Below are positions 14,239 through 23,665 of a DNA stretch of 64,000 nucleotides, one piece after another. This DNA comes from Pseudoalteromonas neustonica (GTDB taxonomy: Bacteria > Pseudomonadota > Gammaproteobacteria > Enterobacterales > Alteromonadaceae), in NCBI RefSeq assembly GCF_001653135.1, contig NZ_BDDS01000020.1:1-64000 (forward strand), written 5' to 3'. Below the pieces are notes generated by a model. The model searched no databases and was not told where the DNA came from. It worked only from the letters and a program-made list of their open reading frames with translations. Numbering within the stretch: the first letter of the stretch is position 1; each line of letters opens with the position of its first letter. The position numbers and the translations under genes are program-made.

Positions 14239-14847
14239 CTATTTTTTAGCGTAAGGCAGGCGAGTTAAGTGGCGAGTTTTATGATAGCTATCTAAACCAC
14301 TGATGGCGACTGTATTTATAAGTTCAATGTCCAGAAAACCGTCGTCCATCACGGCTATATCATCAACGTGTATGTCCATTATTTCACCGATTACCAGCTC
14401 TGTTGCGTTAATATTAAGGTGCTGATGATCAACAAACTTAACAGCGTATTTTAGTTTACTTTGCGCGACGAATGGAGCTTTAAAATCAGCTAAGTATTGC
14501 TCCGTTAAGCCTGTTGCATCAAACTCAGACTCATCCTTATCATAGCGAGCTGATGTTTGATGTGCTTGCTCAACAATTTCACTGTTAACTTGGTTGATTG
14601 TAAATACACCGGTCTGAATAATATTTTCAAAGGTGTGTCTAGGTACGCTGTGTGGACGCATTATCATTGCGACCAAAGGTGGATGCGCGCCTAAGTGGAT
14701 AACTGAACTGACAATCGCCAAATTTGTATTACCTGATTCGTCTTGTGTACCAATTAAATTAGCGCTTTTGAATCCAGACAATGAGTTTATCAGATGAGTG
14801 CGATAATCCTTTTCAAAGCTTTCGATTGCGTCTTTTGTTATATGCAT
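14239..14847 (-). CDS. Flavin reductase-like FMN-binding split-barrel protein
   Basis: This 202-residue protein matches the flavin reductase-like domain. Hallmarks are NLIGTQDESGNTNLAIVSSVIHLGAHPPLVAMIMRP near residues 30-64, which holds the FMN phosphate region, and the later GVFTINQV. Members bind FMN and either reduce flavin with NAD(P)H or serve as partners of oxygenases. It is the last gene of a three-gene - strand operon (DCC protein, SDR, this protein), with 9 bases to the SDR. The partner enzyme is not obvious from the sequence. Confidence 0.82.
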   Translation of the reverse strand: MHITKDAIESFEKDYRTHLINSLSGFKSANLIGTQDESGNTNLAIVSSVIHLGAHPPLVAMIMRPHSVPRHTFENIIQTGVFTINQVNSEIVEQAHQTSARYDKDESEFDATGLTEQYLADFKAPFVAQSKLKYAVKFVDHQHLNINATELVIGEIMDIHVDDIAVMDDGFLDIELINTVAISGLDSYHKTRHLTRLPYAKK

Positions 14848-14856
14848 GATGAATCC

Positions 14857-15591
14857 TTACCAGTGAATGTGTTCGCCTCGCCAATCTATGTAAGCTGGCG
14901 TACCAATATTTGTTAATTGTTCGGGTGTTTGTAAAAGAGCAAATAATTGATCCGCCACAAATTCAGGTGTAAACAGTTTTCCTGCGGGGACATTTTTTTG
15001 AAATGGTTTAGATAGTTCAGTATCTGTTGTGCCAGGGTGAAAAAGCACTAACCGTGTTTGTTTTGCTCTACGGGCAAGCTCTATGGCAGCAGTTTTAAAC
15101 AACATATTAAGCGCCGCTTTAGAGGCGCGATAGCTATACCATCCACCTAAATCATTATCAGTAATACTACCAACACGCGCACTGAGTGAGGTTATCACAC
15201 AGGGGGATTTATTATTAAGTAGCGGTAAAATAGATTGTAAGCACAATACCGGTGTGAGTGCATTGGTGTTTAGCAGTACGTTGAAATAATTTTCATCTAA
15301 ATCTTCGAGTTTTTTTTCTGGCATTGATTGGTCAAAATGCAGTAAACCGTTGAATATTAAAACTTGAGTAGGAGTAATGTTTTTAGTTTTTAGATGGGCT
15401 GTTAATTTGGCTAAGCTGGATTTGGTGTAATCACTGTGTATTTGTTCAATAAGTAATGAAGTGTTGGGCAATTGAATCTGCGCACGGCTTACACAAAAAA
15501 CATGCGCGTTGGCGTCATCTAATGCAATTTTTTCTATGTATGCTTTTGCAATTGCACTGTTTGCGCCAAATAAGATATACACAGATGACAT
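14857..15591 (-). CDS. Short-chain dehydrogenase/reductase (C-factor-like)
   Basis: This 244-residue SDR has a short N-terminal Rossmann start (VYILFGANSAIAKAYIEK), the catalytic Ser in SLSARVGS and the YxxxK pair in YSYRASKAALNM. The shape, the terminal IDWRGEHIHW and the length resemble the CsgA/C-factor-like SDRs found across proteobacteria. The nucleotide loop lacks the classical TGxxxGIG, having FGANSAIAK instead. The start is ATG 15591, whose first base is the last base of the upstream stop (TAATG), so translation is coupled. The substrate cannot be deduced. An alternative upstream start at 15606 lies inside the preceding gene and is less likely. Confidence 0.82.
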   Translation of the reverse strand: MSSVYILFGANSAIAKAYIEKIALDDANAHVFCVSRAQIQLPNTSLLIEQIHSDYTKSSLAKLTAHLKTKNITPTQVLIFNGLLHFDQSMPEKKLEDLDENYFNVLLNTNALTPVLCLQSILPLLNNKSPCVITSLSARVGSITDNDLGGWYSYRASKAALNMLFKTAAIELARRAKQTRLVLFHPGTTDTELSKPFQKNVPAGKLFTPEFVADQLFALLQTPEQLTNIGTPAYIDWRGEHIHW

Positions 15592-15956
15592 TATTTGATC
15601 CCACATGATGATTTACACAGTACGCTTGAGATTTGCAGGCGATACTTTGCAAATACCCAGTACCCTAGATCGGCAAAAAAGCGTATTACAGGAAGTTGTA
15701 AAATCTTTAACCATGAATGACGACCAACGGCTTTCCAAGCCGCAAATGTAACATCTAAGCCATATAGCATTTCGCCATTGTCACTTTGACCATGTAAAAA
15801 AGCCTGAGCATCTTGGCGTTTTATATAGCTATAGCGGTCTTCAAAATCATCTTTGTTGATATCTTCAAGGACAATTTGGTTGCGTGTGTCGGCGTGTTTG
15901 AGTTGTTGCATTTCTTTGCTGCATAAAGGGCATTTGCCATCGTAAAAAATAATCAC
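15591..15956 (-). CDS. DUF393/DCC-family thiol-disulfide-like protein
   Basis: This 121-residue protein carries the DCC signature YDGKCPLCSKEM at residues 5-16, a CxxC pair in a thioredoxin-like setting, then the family pattern through RYSYIKRQDAQAFLHG and GLDVTFAAWKAVG. DCC proteins (DUF393) are predicted thiol-disulfide oxidoreductases of unclear substrate. It is the first gene of the operon with the SDR and flavin reductase, and its stop overlaps the SDR start by one base. The combination of a redox thiol protein, an SDR and a flavoprotein suggests a shared redox role, but nothing more specific can be said. Confidence 0.85.
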   Translation of the reverse strand: MIIFYDGKCPLCSKEMQQLKHADTRNQIVLEDINKDDFEDRYSYIKRQDAQAFLHGQSDNGEMLYGLDVTFAAWKAVGRHSWLKILQLPVIRFFADLGYWVFAKYRLQISSVLCKSSCGIK

Positions 15957-16078
15957 AGTTTACTCATCCAGTATCAATTCATTATTAATTGTTACGAAAT
16001 AGAATAAGCTTTGGATCTGTTCAATTAGCAATTTGGATGATATTAATAGAGCCTAACAAAATAAGGGTGAGCAAAATG

Positions 16079-16120
16079 TCGATTTTAACCATTATCCACA
16101 CTCCACACTTTTAAAATCGA
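16079..16120. promoter_or_regulatory. Inverted repeat upstream of ppc
   Basis: TCGATTTTAA (16079-16088) and TTAAAATCGA (16111-16120) are perfect 10-base complements separated by 22 bases. They lie 58 bases before the ppc start in the divergent region with the DCC gene. The pair may be an operator or an mRNA hairpin; no T run follows, so it is not a terminator. Confidence 0.35.
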
Positions 16121-16177
16121 TCCGGCTAACTATTTGTACCTAAACGGTATAAAAACATCAACAATGGAGTATCAGGA

Positions 16178-18823
16178 ATGAGTGAACAATATGCCGCCTT
16201 ACGGGGGAACGTTAATTTATTGGGCCAATTATTAGGCCAAACAATTAAAGACGCCCAAGGACAAGCAATTTTAGATAAAGTGGAAGAGATCCGAGCTTTA
16301 GCTAAATCATCTCGCACAGGTAATGAGCAAGATCGTTATGCCTTAATTGATGTTCTGCACGCTTTAACTGATGAAGAGCTATTGCCCGTCGCGCGTGCGT
16401 TTAATCACTTTTTAAACTTAGCGAATGTTGCTGAGCAATTTCATACAATATCGCGCTTTAACGATGTTGGCTTTTGTCAATTAAGCCCTCTGACACAAAC
16501 ACTTAAAGCGTTATCAAGCCAAGTCCAGCAAGGTAAAATAGATCCAAACCAAATAGCAGACAACCTTGCTAAATTACATATCAATTTAGTACTAACCGCG
16601 CATCCTACAGAAGTAACTCGTCGTACTATTATTAATAAACATGTTGAACTAAGTGACTGTTTAGCAGCGCTTGAGCGCACTGATAACTTACCATTTGAAC
16701 GTGAGAATATTTTAAACCGTATTGCTCAGCTTATTAGCCAAGCATGGCATACTGATGATATTCGTCGCTCGCGACCAACCCCCATTGATGAAGCGAAATG
16801 GGGCTTTGCGGTTATAGAAAACAGCTTGTGGCATGCGGTTCCTCGTTTTTTACGTGATTTTAGTAAAGAAGTAAAAGAGCACCTGGATTTAGAACTGCCA
16901 AACAACTATAGCCCGGTTGAATTTACATCCTGGATGGGGGGCGATCGCGATGGCAATCCATTTGTTACTGCACAAGTAACACAGCAAGTGTTGGATCATG
17001 GTCGTTGGATGGCGCTTGATTTGTACAGTCGTGATATTGAGACCTTAAGTACAGAGCTATCAATGTCGCAAGCAAGTGATGAACTGATTGAGCAGGCAGG
17101 ACAAGAGTTTGAACCATATCGTGCTGTATTAAAAGATCTCAAGGCACAGGTGAGTGAAACGGTAGCTCATTTAGGCGCTAAAATTATGGGTAATCGCAGT
17201 GAAGCGCAAGACATCATTACTGATATTAGCCAAATTAAATACCCTCTGGAGGCGTGCTATCGCTCATTACTTAAAACAAATATGGGTGTTGTAGCGAATG
17301 GTTTATTATTAGATGTATTACATCGTATTAATAGTTTTGGGATCCGATTAGCTAAGCTTGATGTACGTCAAGATTCATCACGCCATAGCGATGTTTTTTC
17401 AGAGTTAACACGTTACTTGGGTCTGGGCGATTACAATCAATGGCAAGAAGAAGATAAGCAAGCCTTTTTATTGGCTGAGCTTAACTCTCGCCGCCCACTT
17501 ATCCCTAAACATTGGCAACCAAGCGCAGATGTTAAAGAAGTGCTCGATACCTTTGATGTAATAGCACAACAAGATGCGTCAACATTTGGTTTATACGTGA
17601 TTTCAATGGCACGTACAGCATCAGATGTGCTGGCGGTACAGTTATTATTAAAAGAAAGTGGCTGTGGTTTTAAACTGCCAGTTGCGCCGTTATTTGAAAC
17701 CTTAGATGATTTAAACGCCGGGCACAGTGTTATAACGCAATTACTGGATAATAATTGGTATCGTGGTCAAGCTGAGGGTGTGCAAAACGTCATGATCGGT
17801 TATTCAGATTCAGCTAAAGACGCTGGTATGATGGCAGCGGGTTGGGCTCAATATGAAGCAATGGATAAACTTGTACAATTAGCGCAGCAACGCGGTATTG
17901 AACTGGTGTTGTTTCATGGTCGTGGTGGTACGGTGGGTCGTGGTGGTGCACCTGCAGCGCAAGCACTTCGTTCACAACCGCCAGGATCACTCAAAGGTGG
18001 CCTGCGTGTAACTGAGCAAGGTGAAATGATCCGCTTTAAATTTGGTTTGCCTAATGTGGCATTACAAAGTTTAAATATATACGCGGGTGCTGTGCTTGAA
18101 AGTAACTTATTACCGCCGCCAGAACCTAAAGATAAATGGCGTGACGTGATGGCATTGATCAGCGAAAAATCATGTGAACATTATCGTAATGTGGTTCGTC
18201 ATGATGACAATTTCGTGCCGTATTTTAGAATGGCAACACCTGAGCAAGAGCTATCTAAATTACCGCTAGGTTCAAGGCCTGCTAAACGAAACCCACATGG
18301 GGGCGTTGAAAGCTTACGTGCTATTCCGTGGATATTTGCATGGAGTCAAAACCGTCTAATGCTGCCAGCATGGTTAGGTGCATTAACAGGGCTACAGGCA
18401 GCACTTGAAAAGCATGGCATAGAGACGCTTAATGAAATGAGTCAACAATGGCCATTTTTCAGAGCGCGTCTAGAAATGCTCGAAATGGTGTTTAGTAAGG
18501 CTGACTGCTGGTTAAGCGCGCATTATGACGATGCGTTAGTTGAGACACAATACAAACCTCTTGGTGTGACGTTACGCCAAGAGCTAAAACAAGCCATTGA
18601 ATTAGTTCAATCATTAAGCCCACAACAAAGCTTATTGGCAGATCAGCCATGGATCAAAGAATCTATCAATTTGCGTAATCCGTACACCGATCCACTTAAT
18701 GTATTACAAGTTGAGCTATTAAAACGCTCTCGTGAAGCTGCGCAAGGTAGCTCCGGTGATATTGATAATGCACTAATGATCACTATGACGGGCATTGCCG
18801 CCGGTATGCGTAATACGGGTTAG
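16178..18823 (+). CDS. ppc: Phosphoenolpyruvate carboxylase
   Basis: This 881-residue enzyme converts phosphoenolpyruvate and bicarbonate to oxaloacetate, the main anaplerotic step into the TCA cycle. Catalytic His142 sits in LVLTAHPTEVTRRT. Other signatures are FTSWMGGDRDGNPFVT, GYSDSAKDAGMMAAGW and the mobile loop FHGRGGTVGRGGAP. The C-terminal TMTGIAAGMRNTG is the conserved tail involved in the aspartate-sensing and active-site architecture. Length matches the bacterial enzyme (about 880). The start ATG 16178 follows the ribosome site CAGGA. It is monocistronic and convergent with the sensor kinase gene. Confidence 0.97.
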   Translation: MSEQYAALRGNVNLLGQLLGQTIKDAQGQAILDKVEEIRALAKSSRTGNEQDRYALIDVLHALTDEELLPVARAFNHFLNLANVAEQFHTISRFNDVGFCQLSPLTQTLKALSSQVQQGKIDPNQIADNLAKLHINLVLTAHPTEVTRRTIINKHVELSDCLAALERTDNLPFERENILNRIAQLISQAWHTDDIRRSRPTPIDEAKWGFAVIENSLWHAVPRFLRDFSKEVKEHLDLELPNNYSPVEFTSWMGGDRDGNPFVTAQVTQQVLDHGRWMALDLYSRDIETLSTELSMSQASDELIEQAGQEFEPYRAVLKDLKAQVSETVAHLGAKIMGNRSEAQDIITDISQIKYPLEACYRSLLKTNMGVVANGLLLDVLHRINSFGIRLAKLDVRQDSSRHSDVFSELTRYLGLGDYNQWQEEDKQAFLLAELNSRRPLIPKHWQPSADVKEVLDTFDVIAQQDASTFGLYVISMARTASDVLAVQLLLKESGCGFKLPVAPLFETLDDLNAGHSVITQLLDNNWYRGQAEGVQNVMIGYSDSAKDAGMMAAGWAQYEAMDKLVQLAQQRGIELVLFHGRGGTVGRGGAPAAQALRSQPPGSLKGGLRVTEQGEMIRFKFGLPNVALQSLNIYAGAVLESNLLPPPEPKDKWRDVMALISEKSCEHYRNVVRHDDNFVPYFRMATPEQELSKLPLGSRPAKRNPHGGVESLRAIPWIFAWSQNRLMLPAWLGALTGLQAALEKHGIETLNEMSQQWPFFRARLEMLEMVFSKADCWLSAHYDDALVETQYKPLGVTLRQELKQAIELVQSLSPQQSLLADQPWIKESINLRNPYTDPLNVLQVELLKRSREAAQGSSGDIDNALMITMTGIAAGMRNTG

Positions 18824-18846
18824 ATAGCGTTAACTTAGGGTTTATA

Positions 18847-20871
18847 TTACATCGTCTCAACTGGCCCATTGAGAGGCAATACAATTTTAAAACATGCGCC
18901 TAGCTTACACGGCTCGGCGCATATATTACCATTTAATGATTGCTTTACTGCGTTAAACACAATATTTAAACCCAGTCCTAAGTGGTTTCCCCCCATATTT
19001 GTTGAATAAAATGGAGTGAAAATATCTTTGAGTATTTTATCATCAATGCCGCTGCCATTATCTTGAAATATAATCACAGCATGATTGTTAACTACACTTA
19101 TTTCTATTGTGATTAACGCATTATCAGTGTGTACAAAACCATGCTCGTAAGCATTAATGATCAATGTTTTAATAACATCAGAAACAATTGATGGATAAGT
19201 AGGAATAGAGACTTCGGTGCCTATCACGTTAAAACTAATATGTTTTTTAAAGTGATTTTGTAATGTGGTCACTCTATCTGTAATAAACGTTTTAAGTGGG
19301 ATTACTCGCATTGGTATATCGGGTGCAATCGAGACACTTAATGCTTTGAACTCTTCAACAATATTTGCTAAGCGGTTTATATTATTGATCACAAAATCTT
19401 TTGCTTCGTTCGTTTCTTGAATAAATTTACTAAAGTCGTTGCTGCTGAGTGTTTTTTCATTGAATTTCTGACTCAATCGTTTTAGATTTTCTTCGATCAA
19501 AGAACTGGCCGTCGCAGCTGTGCCAATAGGGGTATTTAATTGATGTGCAAGCCCGGTGACTAACACTGTTAATGCGGCTATTTTCTCAGCTTCTAATAAT
19601 TGCGATTGAGTTTTATGAAGTTCATCGAGTGTTTTAGCTAAGCGTTGCTCACGCTTATGAATATTATGTACAGCAAAAAAAGAGCCGAACAATATCACTA
19701 ACAACGAAATAGTAATTGCTATAGACAATTCTTGAAACGCTTTAGCTTTTGTTTCTTTGAGTTGTTTTGTACGAGTTAACTCGGTTATTTCTACTTCCTT
19801 ACTACTTGAGTCAGCTTCGGCGAGTGCCTTGGCTAAGTTAACATCACTTTGCTGTTTCACTAATTGAGTATGCGCATTAGTATGCTTTTTATATGCATTA
19901 ATTGATTGTTTATAAAGGCTTTGAGATTCAAGGAAACTTGACTGAAATTTATAAACACGAGATACAAATAGTAAATTACTTTGTTTATTTATACTCGCAA
20001 TCACTAACGCTAGGGTTGTATTTGCTTTATTTAGATCACCCATATCAGCATATATTTGTGCAATAAAAAAATGAGCTTGTGATATTTTTTCAGGCAAACC
20101 TTGTTGCTGAAAAATACTGAGGGCTTTTTCGTAATGCTGCTTGGCAAGTGGGTAGTCATTATTTGCTTGTTCAATCTCACCGAGTAATAAATATGCTTCA
20201 GCTAAGTAGTATTTAAAATCATTGTCTTGTAACTTAATAATAATATTTAAAGCTAGCGTTTTTGCTTCTGCATACTGTTGTTTGGCAATTAATGTATTAA
20301 TTAAATTGATCGTCGAAATTGAGATGCTTAATGGGTTTTTTAATGCGGTGGCATAATCGAGGTACTTCCTGTAAATATCCTCTGCTTCATCGAGACGTCC
20401 AAGTTGTAAATATACTTCAGCTAAGTTGTTAAGTGTTTGCTGGGCTAAATTTTTGTTATCTTTTTTAGTGTGTTCAAGCGCCTTTAAAAAATGCTCTATA
20501 GCAAGTTGATACATGCCTAATTGTGTGTAAATACCGCCAGAAATATTATAGTACCCATAAATTAAGCTCGGTTTATCTGACCGTTGAACCAGATTTTTAT
20601 ACAGGACTAAAGTGCGCATTGCCTCTTCAAATTGCTTGGCTTCGAGTTCAAACCATGCTTTGTAATTAAGCATTACAATTTTTTGAGTTGGATTTAACTC
20701 GTCATTATTGAGAATGTTTTTTAATTGTGTAAGTGCTTCGGTGGGGTTTTTTGCGTAACTGGCGCGAAGATCCACGCGTAATTCTTCAAACGATCTATTA
20801 GTGTAGGACTGAGCGAAAGCAGATACAGAACTTAGGCTATATAAAATGACAAGTAACACAACACGAAGCAT
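18847..20871 (-). CDS. TPR-containing sensor histidine kinase
   Basis: This 674-residue protein starts at ATG 20871, 5 bases after AAGGAAG, and has a cleavable signal (MLRVVLLVILYSLSSVSAFA). The predicted periplasmic part, about residues 25-375, is a row of TPR-like helical repeats (for example QQTLNNLAEVYLQLGRLDEAE). A membrane helix lies near 378-400, then a coiled linker (AKTLDELHKTQSQLLEAE), a divergent dimerisation box GLAHQLNTPIGTA with the phospho-accepting His near 442, and an ATPase domain with an N-box (INAYEHGF), DNGSGI and GLGLNI. No response regulator is adjacent, so it is an orphan kinase. The signal it senses is unknown. Confidence 0.85.
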   Translation of the reverse strand: MLRVVLLVILYSLSSVSAFAQSYTNRSFEELRVDLRASYAKNPTEALTQLKNILNNDELNPTQKIVMLNYKAWFELEAKQFEEAMRTLVLYKNLVQRSDKPSLIYGYYNISGGIYTQLGMYQLAIEHFLKALEHTKKDNKNLAQQTLNNLAEVYLQLGRLDEAEDIYRKYLDYATALKNPLSISISTINLINTLIAKQQYAEAKTLALNIIIKLQDNDFKYYLAEAYLLLGEIEQANNDYPLAKQHYEKALSIFQQQGLPEKISQAHFFIAQIYADMGDLNKANTTLALVIASINKQSNLLFVSRVYKFQSSFLESQSLYKQSINAYKKHTNAHTQLVKQQSDVNLAKALAEADSSSKEVEITELTRTKQLKETKAKAFQELSIAITISLLVILFGSFFAVHNIHKREQRLAKTLDELHKTQSQLLEAEKIAALTVLVTGLAHQLNTPIGTAATASSLIEENLKRLSQKFNEKTLSSNDFSKFIQETNEAKDFVINNINRLANIVEEFKALSVSIAPDIPMRVIPLKTFITDRVTTLQNHFKKHISFNVIGTEVSIPTYPSIVSDVIKTLIINAYEHGFVHTDNALITIEISVVNNHAVIIFQDNGSGIDDKILKDIFTPFYSTNMGGNHLGLGLNIVFNAVKQSLNGNICAEPCKLGACFKIVLPLNGPVETM

Positions 20872-21119
20872 ATAACTTCCTTTTAACTGCATGAGTGACG
20901 ATATAAAATATTCTTTAATTATAAGTGAAAAAGTAGCTCAGTTGTGTATGATTTTTACCTTTTTTGTAGTCTTTGCTAATACTTTAATCTGTTTCTATCG
21001 AATGGACTGACCAGTTAGGATGATAATGATTGACGGCGGCGAAGAAAAAACTACAATGACTCACCTCCTTGAATGAGAGTTTATCTTATTCTCTTTTACT
21101 TAACTGACAGAGCCGTTTA

Positions 21120-21497
21120 ATGTCTAATGTTTCTACTTGTATTACTTATGATGCGTCGACATCATTAATAATGATGACATTACGAGGGACTGCAAATGCA
21201 CAGGATGTGATTACTTTTTATCAAATAGCTGAACAATATATTGGCATCTATAAATGTAATAAATTATTGGTAGATGTATCTGAATTAAAACACGATTTTC
21301 CTGCAAGTGACTTACTTAGCATTATGCCTGCGATTTCGAGCTGGCTTAAACACTGTTTTATAGCTCGCATTGTTAGTTTTGATGGTTTTATGCATGATTT
21401 ATTTTTGCAAAAAGCGAAACGTTTTGAAATAACGGCTGAGAATTTTGAGTGTTTTCGTAGTGCAAAGCACTGGCTTGAAAATCAGCCTAGCAATTAG
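21120..21497 (+). CDS. Hypothetical STAS-like protein
   Basis: This 125-residue soluble protein has an alternating strand-helix pattern: LIMMTLRGTANAQDVITFYQI, then NKLLVDVSELKHDFPASDLLSI, then IARIVSFDGFMHDLFLQKAKR and a last helix CFRSAKHWLE. This order, and the F.D/LxF-type closing, resembles SpoIIAA-like/STAS-fold proteins, but I cannot assign the family firmly. The start ATG 21120 has no strong ribosome site visible. It lies upstream of cdd with 49 bases between stop and start, so it could share its transcript. Function unknown. Confidence 0.55.
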   Translation: MSNVSTCITYDASTSLIMMTLRGTANAQDVITFYQIAEQYIGIYKCNKLLVDVSELKHDFPASDLLSIMPAISSWLKHCFIARIVSFDGFMHDLFLQKAKRFEITAENFECFRSAKHWLENQPSN

Positions 21498-21546
21498 GCC
21501 TGTAACATTTTACACTGTGTAGCCATTAAATAAGAATAAATTGTTT

Positions 21547-22482
21547 ATGACTGCATCAACGTCTTCTGTATTAAAAGATTCATTAAATAAAACCACATTT
21601 TCATTTGATGAATCGCAGCGCACAGCATTGTTCAATCAAGTTAAAACACAGCATGGATTGCTGTTTGCTGCTGACATTAAAGCGCTTTGCGCTCAATATA
21701 CAATTACACATGATGAGCTTTTACGTGCATGTTTGCCGGTAGCCTCATTGTTTGCTGTAGCACCGATTTCTCACTTTTTGGTTGGTGCTGTTGTTGTTGG
21801 TATTGATTGTGATGATGCTATAAATTTTTACTTTGGTGCTAATGTTGAATTCGCCAAACAACCATTGAGCTTGGTGGTACATGCCGAGCAATCGGCGATA
21901 AACAACGCATGGCTTAAAGGTGCACAAACAATTGTGCAAATGGCAATAAGTGATGCACCTTGTGGCTATTGTCGTCAGTTTATGAATGAGCTTGCCGATG
22001 CAGAAAAGTTTGATATTTTGTTACCTGATCAGCAATTTAAATTAAACCAATTATTACCACATGCATTTGGTCCAAAAGATTTAGGTAATAATTACAGCCT
22101 ATTTAATCCAGCCCCACAAACGCAGACTTTTGAGGCTAACGCTGATATTGATACTGCGCTTACTAAGCTTGCTTTAACAGCTTATGTCCCTTATACGGCT
22201 AATTACAGCGCTGTGAAAATTACAACGTTTGATAATGGCTGCTTCTATGGCTGTTATGCTGAAAATGCAGCCTATAGCCCAAGTTTAGCACCACTACAAA
22301 GTGCAATTAGCCAGTTGCATTTAGCGGGCTTAAGTATGAATGACACAACAGTGAAAAGTATTGAGTTGCTACAAACTAAGGGAGTGGAAAATCAGTTACA
22401 CGTAAGTGAATCAGTACTGGCAAGTTATAGTAACTTACCAGCGTTGATTGCATATAGTTTAGCGCTTATAAAGACCTGTTAA
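21547..22482 (+). CDS. cdd: Cytidine deaminase (two-domain type)
   Basis: This 311-residue protein is the long, E. coli-type homodimeric cytidine deaminase. The zinc and proton-shuttle site is His112-Ala-Glu114 (VVHAEQSAI), with zinc cysteines 139 and 142 in APCGYCRQFMNEL. The second, non-catalytic core-like domain begins around residue 190 (ALTKLALTAYVPYTANYSAV). It hydrolyses cytidine and deoxycytidine to uridine and deoxyuridine. The convergent uridine phosphorylase overlaps its 3' end by 4 bases and uses the product, so the pair salvages pyrimidine nucleosides. I prefer ATG 21547 over the TTG six bases upstream; there is no clear Shine-Dalgarno sequence. Confidence 0.93.
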   Translation: MTASTSSVLKDSLNKTTFSFDESQRTALFNQVKTQHGLLFAADIKALCAQYTITHDELLRACLPVASLFAVAPISHFLVGAVVVGIDCDDAINFYFGANVEFAKQPLSLVVHAEQSAINNAWLKGAQTIVQMAISDAPCGYCRQFMNELADAEKFDILLPDQQFKLNQLLPHAFGPKDLGNNYSLFNPAPQTQTFEANADIDTALTKLALTAYVPYTANYSAVKITTFDNGCFYGCYAENAAYSPSLAPLQSAISQLHLAGLSMNDTTVKSIELLQTKGVENQLHVSESVLASYSNLPALIAYSLALIKTC

Positions 22483-23234
22483 GCAAGAAGTATTTTTGCA
22501 GCCTCGATAACCACGGCGACTGATTTCTTCTCGATTTCGCCGTGATCAACATTTGGTATTTCCTGGCGAGTACGGTTCACTAATACACCAGCGACACAAG
22601 CCGCTTTTAAACCAAGTGCTGCACACATAGTAAATAAGGTTGCTGATTCCATTTCATAATTCATTACACCTAGTTTTTGCCATTCTTCACAACTACCTTG
22701 AAATGCTTTTGGCACATAACCAGAATACGTATCGTAACGTTCTTGGCCTGGGTAAAAGGTATCGCTTGATGCTGTAATACCAATGTGAAAATCAATCCCT
22801 AAATTGCCACAGGCATTAACCATTGCTTGAGTTGCAAAAAAATCAGATACAGCAGGGTAGCTAAGAGGAGCAAAGTGTTGACTGGCACCATCTAAACGCA
22901 CAGATGCTTGGCTAATTAATATGTCCCCTTCATTTATATGTGGTTGGATCGCGCCAGTTGTCCCTATACGCAAGAATGTACCTACACCTAGTTGGGCCAG
23001 TTCTTCAACTGCAATAGATGTTGAAGGTCCACCAATACCTGTGGAACAAATTACCACTGAATGGCCATTTAATTGCCCTAAATAAACATGGAACTCACGG
23101 GTTTGAGCAAGGCATGTGGGGTTTTCAAGGAACGTTGAAATACGTGCTGCGCGATCTGGATCGCCAGGAACGATTGCTAATGTTGCGCCTTGAAGATCAT
23201 CGCGAGAGAGTCCTAAGTGAAATACCTTTTCCAT
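22479..23234 (-). CDS. udp: Uridine phosphorylase
   Basis: This 251-residue protein of the nucleoside phosphorylase I family matches uridine phosphorylase: MEKVFHLGLSRDDLQGATLAIVPGDPDRAARI at the start, the phosphate-binding STGIGGPSTSIAVEEL, the base-binding RIGTTGAI and the ribose-binding EMESATLFTM. It splits uridine with phosphate into uracil and ribose-1-phosphate in the cytoplasm. It is convergent with cdd, with a 4-base overlap of the coding ends. A 22-base palindrome 32 bases upstream of the start is a candidate operator for nucleoside-responsive control. Length is standard (about 253). Confidence 0.95.
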   Translation of the reverse strand: MEKVFHLGLSRDDLQGATLAIVPGDPDRAARISTFLENPTCLAQTREFHVYLGQLNGHSVVICSTGIGGPSTSIAVEELAQLGVGTFLRIGTTGAIQPHINEGDILISQASVRLDGASQHFAPLSYPAVSDFFATQAMVNACGNLGIDFHIGITASSDTFYPGQERYDTYSGYVPKAFQGSCEEWQKLGVMNYEMESATLFTMCAALGLKAACVAGVLVNRTRQEIPNVDHGEIEKKSVAVVIEAAKILLA

Positions 23235-23266
23235 AACGGGGCCTTATTATTACTTTTGTTGATAAC

Positions 23267-23288
23267 GTAAGTGGTAACGTTAACTTAC
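23267..23288. promoter_or_regulatory. Palindrome upstream of udp
   Basis: GTAAGTGGTAACGTTAACTTAC has perfect outer arms GTAAGT/ACTTAC and a TAACGTTA centre. It lies 33-54 bases upstream of the udp start. LacI-family regulators such as CytR bind palindromes with a CG centre, so it may be a nucleoside-responsive operator; this is inference. Confidence 0.4.
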
Positions 23289-23650
23289 AGAGTTATAGTC
23301 AATTTAGCATAATTACTACAATACCGAGCACTGTACAGGACGGATGTCCGTTTTATAAAATAATGCTTTATTCAGTGCATTTGAATATTCAAGCACTTAA
23401 CAATATTGTGATAAACCAGCGGTTGTTGACTTGTATTAGCAGACACTATATCTATCTTAATTAGTACTAAATTTTAATTTATCCGGTGTATGAAAATTTA
23501 TATAACATATTGTTATATAAATGGTTAATTATTTCTATTGTTTGGTCTATACAAAACAGTCAGCCTTAAATTTGACCATTCAAAAACAAGATGAATCTTT
23601 TATTATATTTATTTTCTGCAGCGCCTTTTGCATAACTACGCAAAAATACC
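23289..23650. promoter_or_regulatory. Control region upstream of ureohydrolase with long inverted repeat
   Basis: The stretch has no gene. It contains a perfect inverted repeat with 12-base arms (23496-23507 and 23511-23522, centred on TAT), reading ATTTATATAACA and its complement. It lies about 145 bases before the ureohydrolase start and is a candidate operator. The rest is AT-rich. Confidence 0.45.
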
Positions 23651-23665
23651 AAGTAAGGAATCGTG

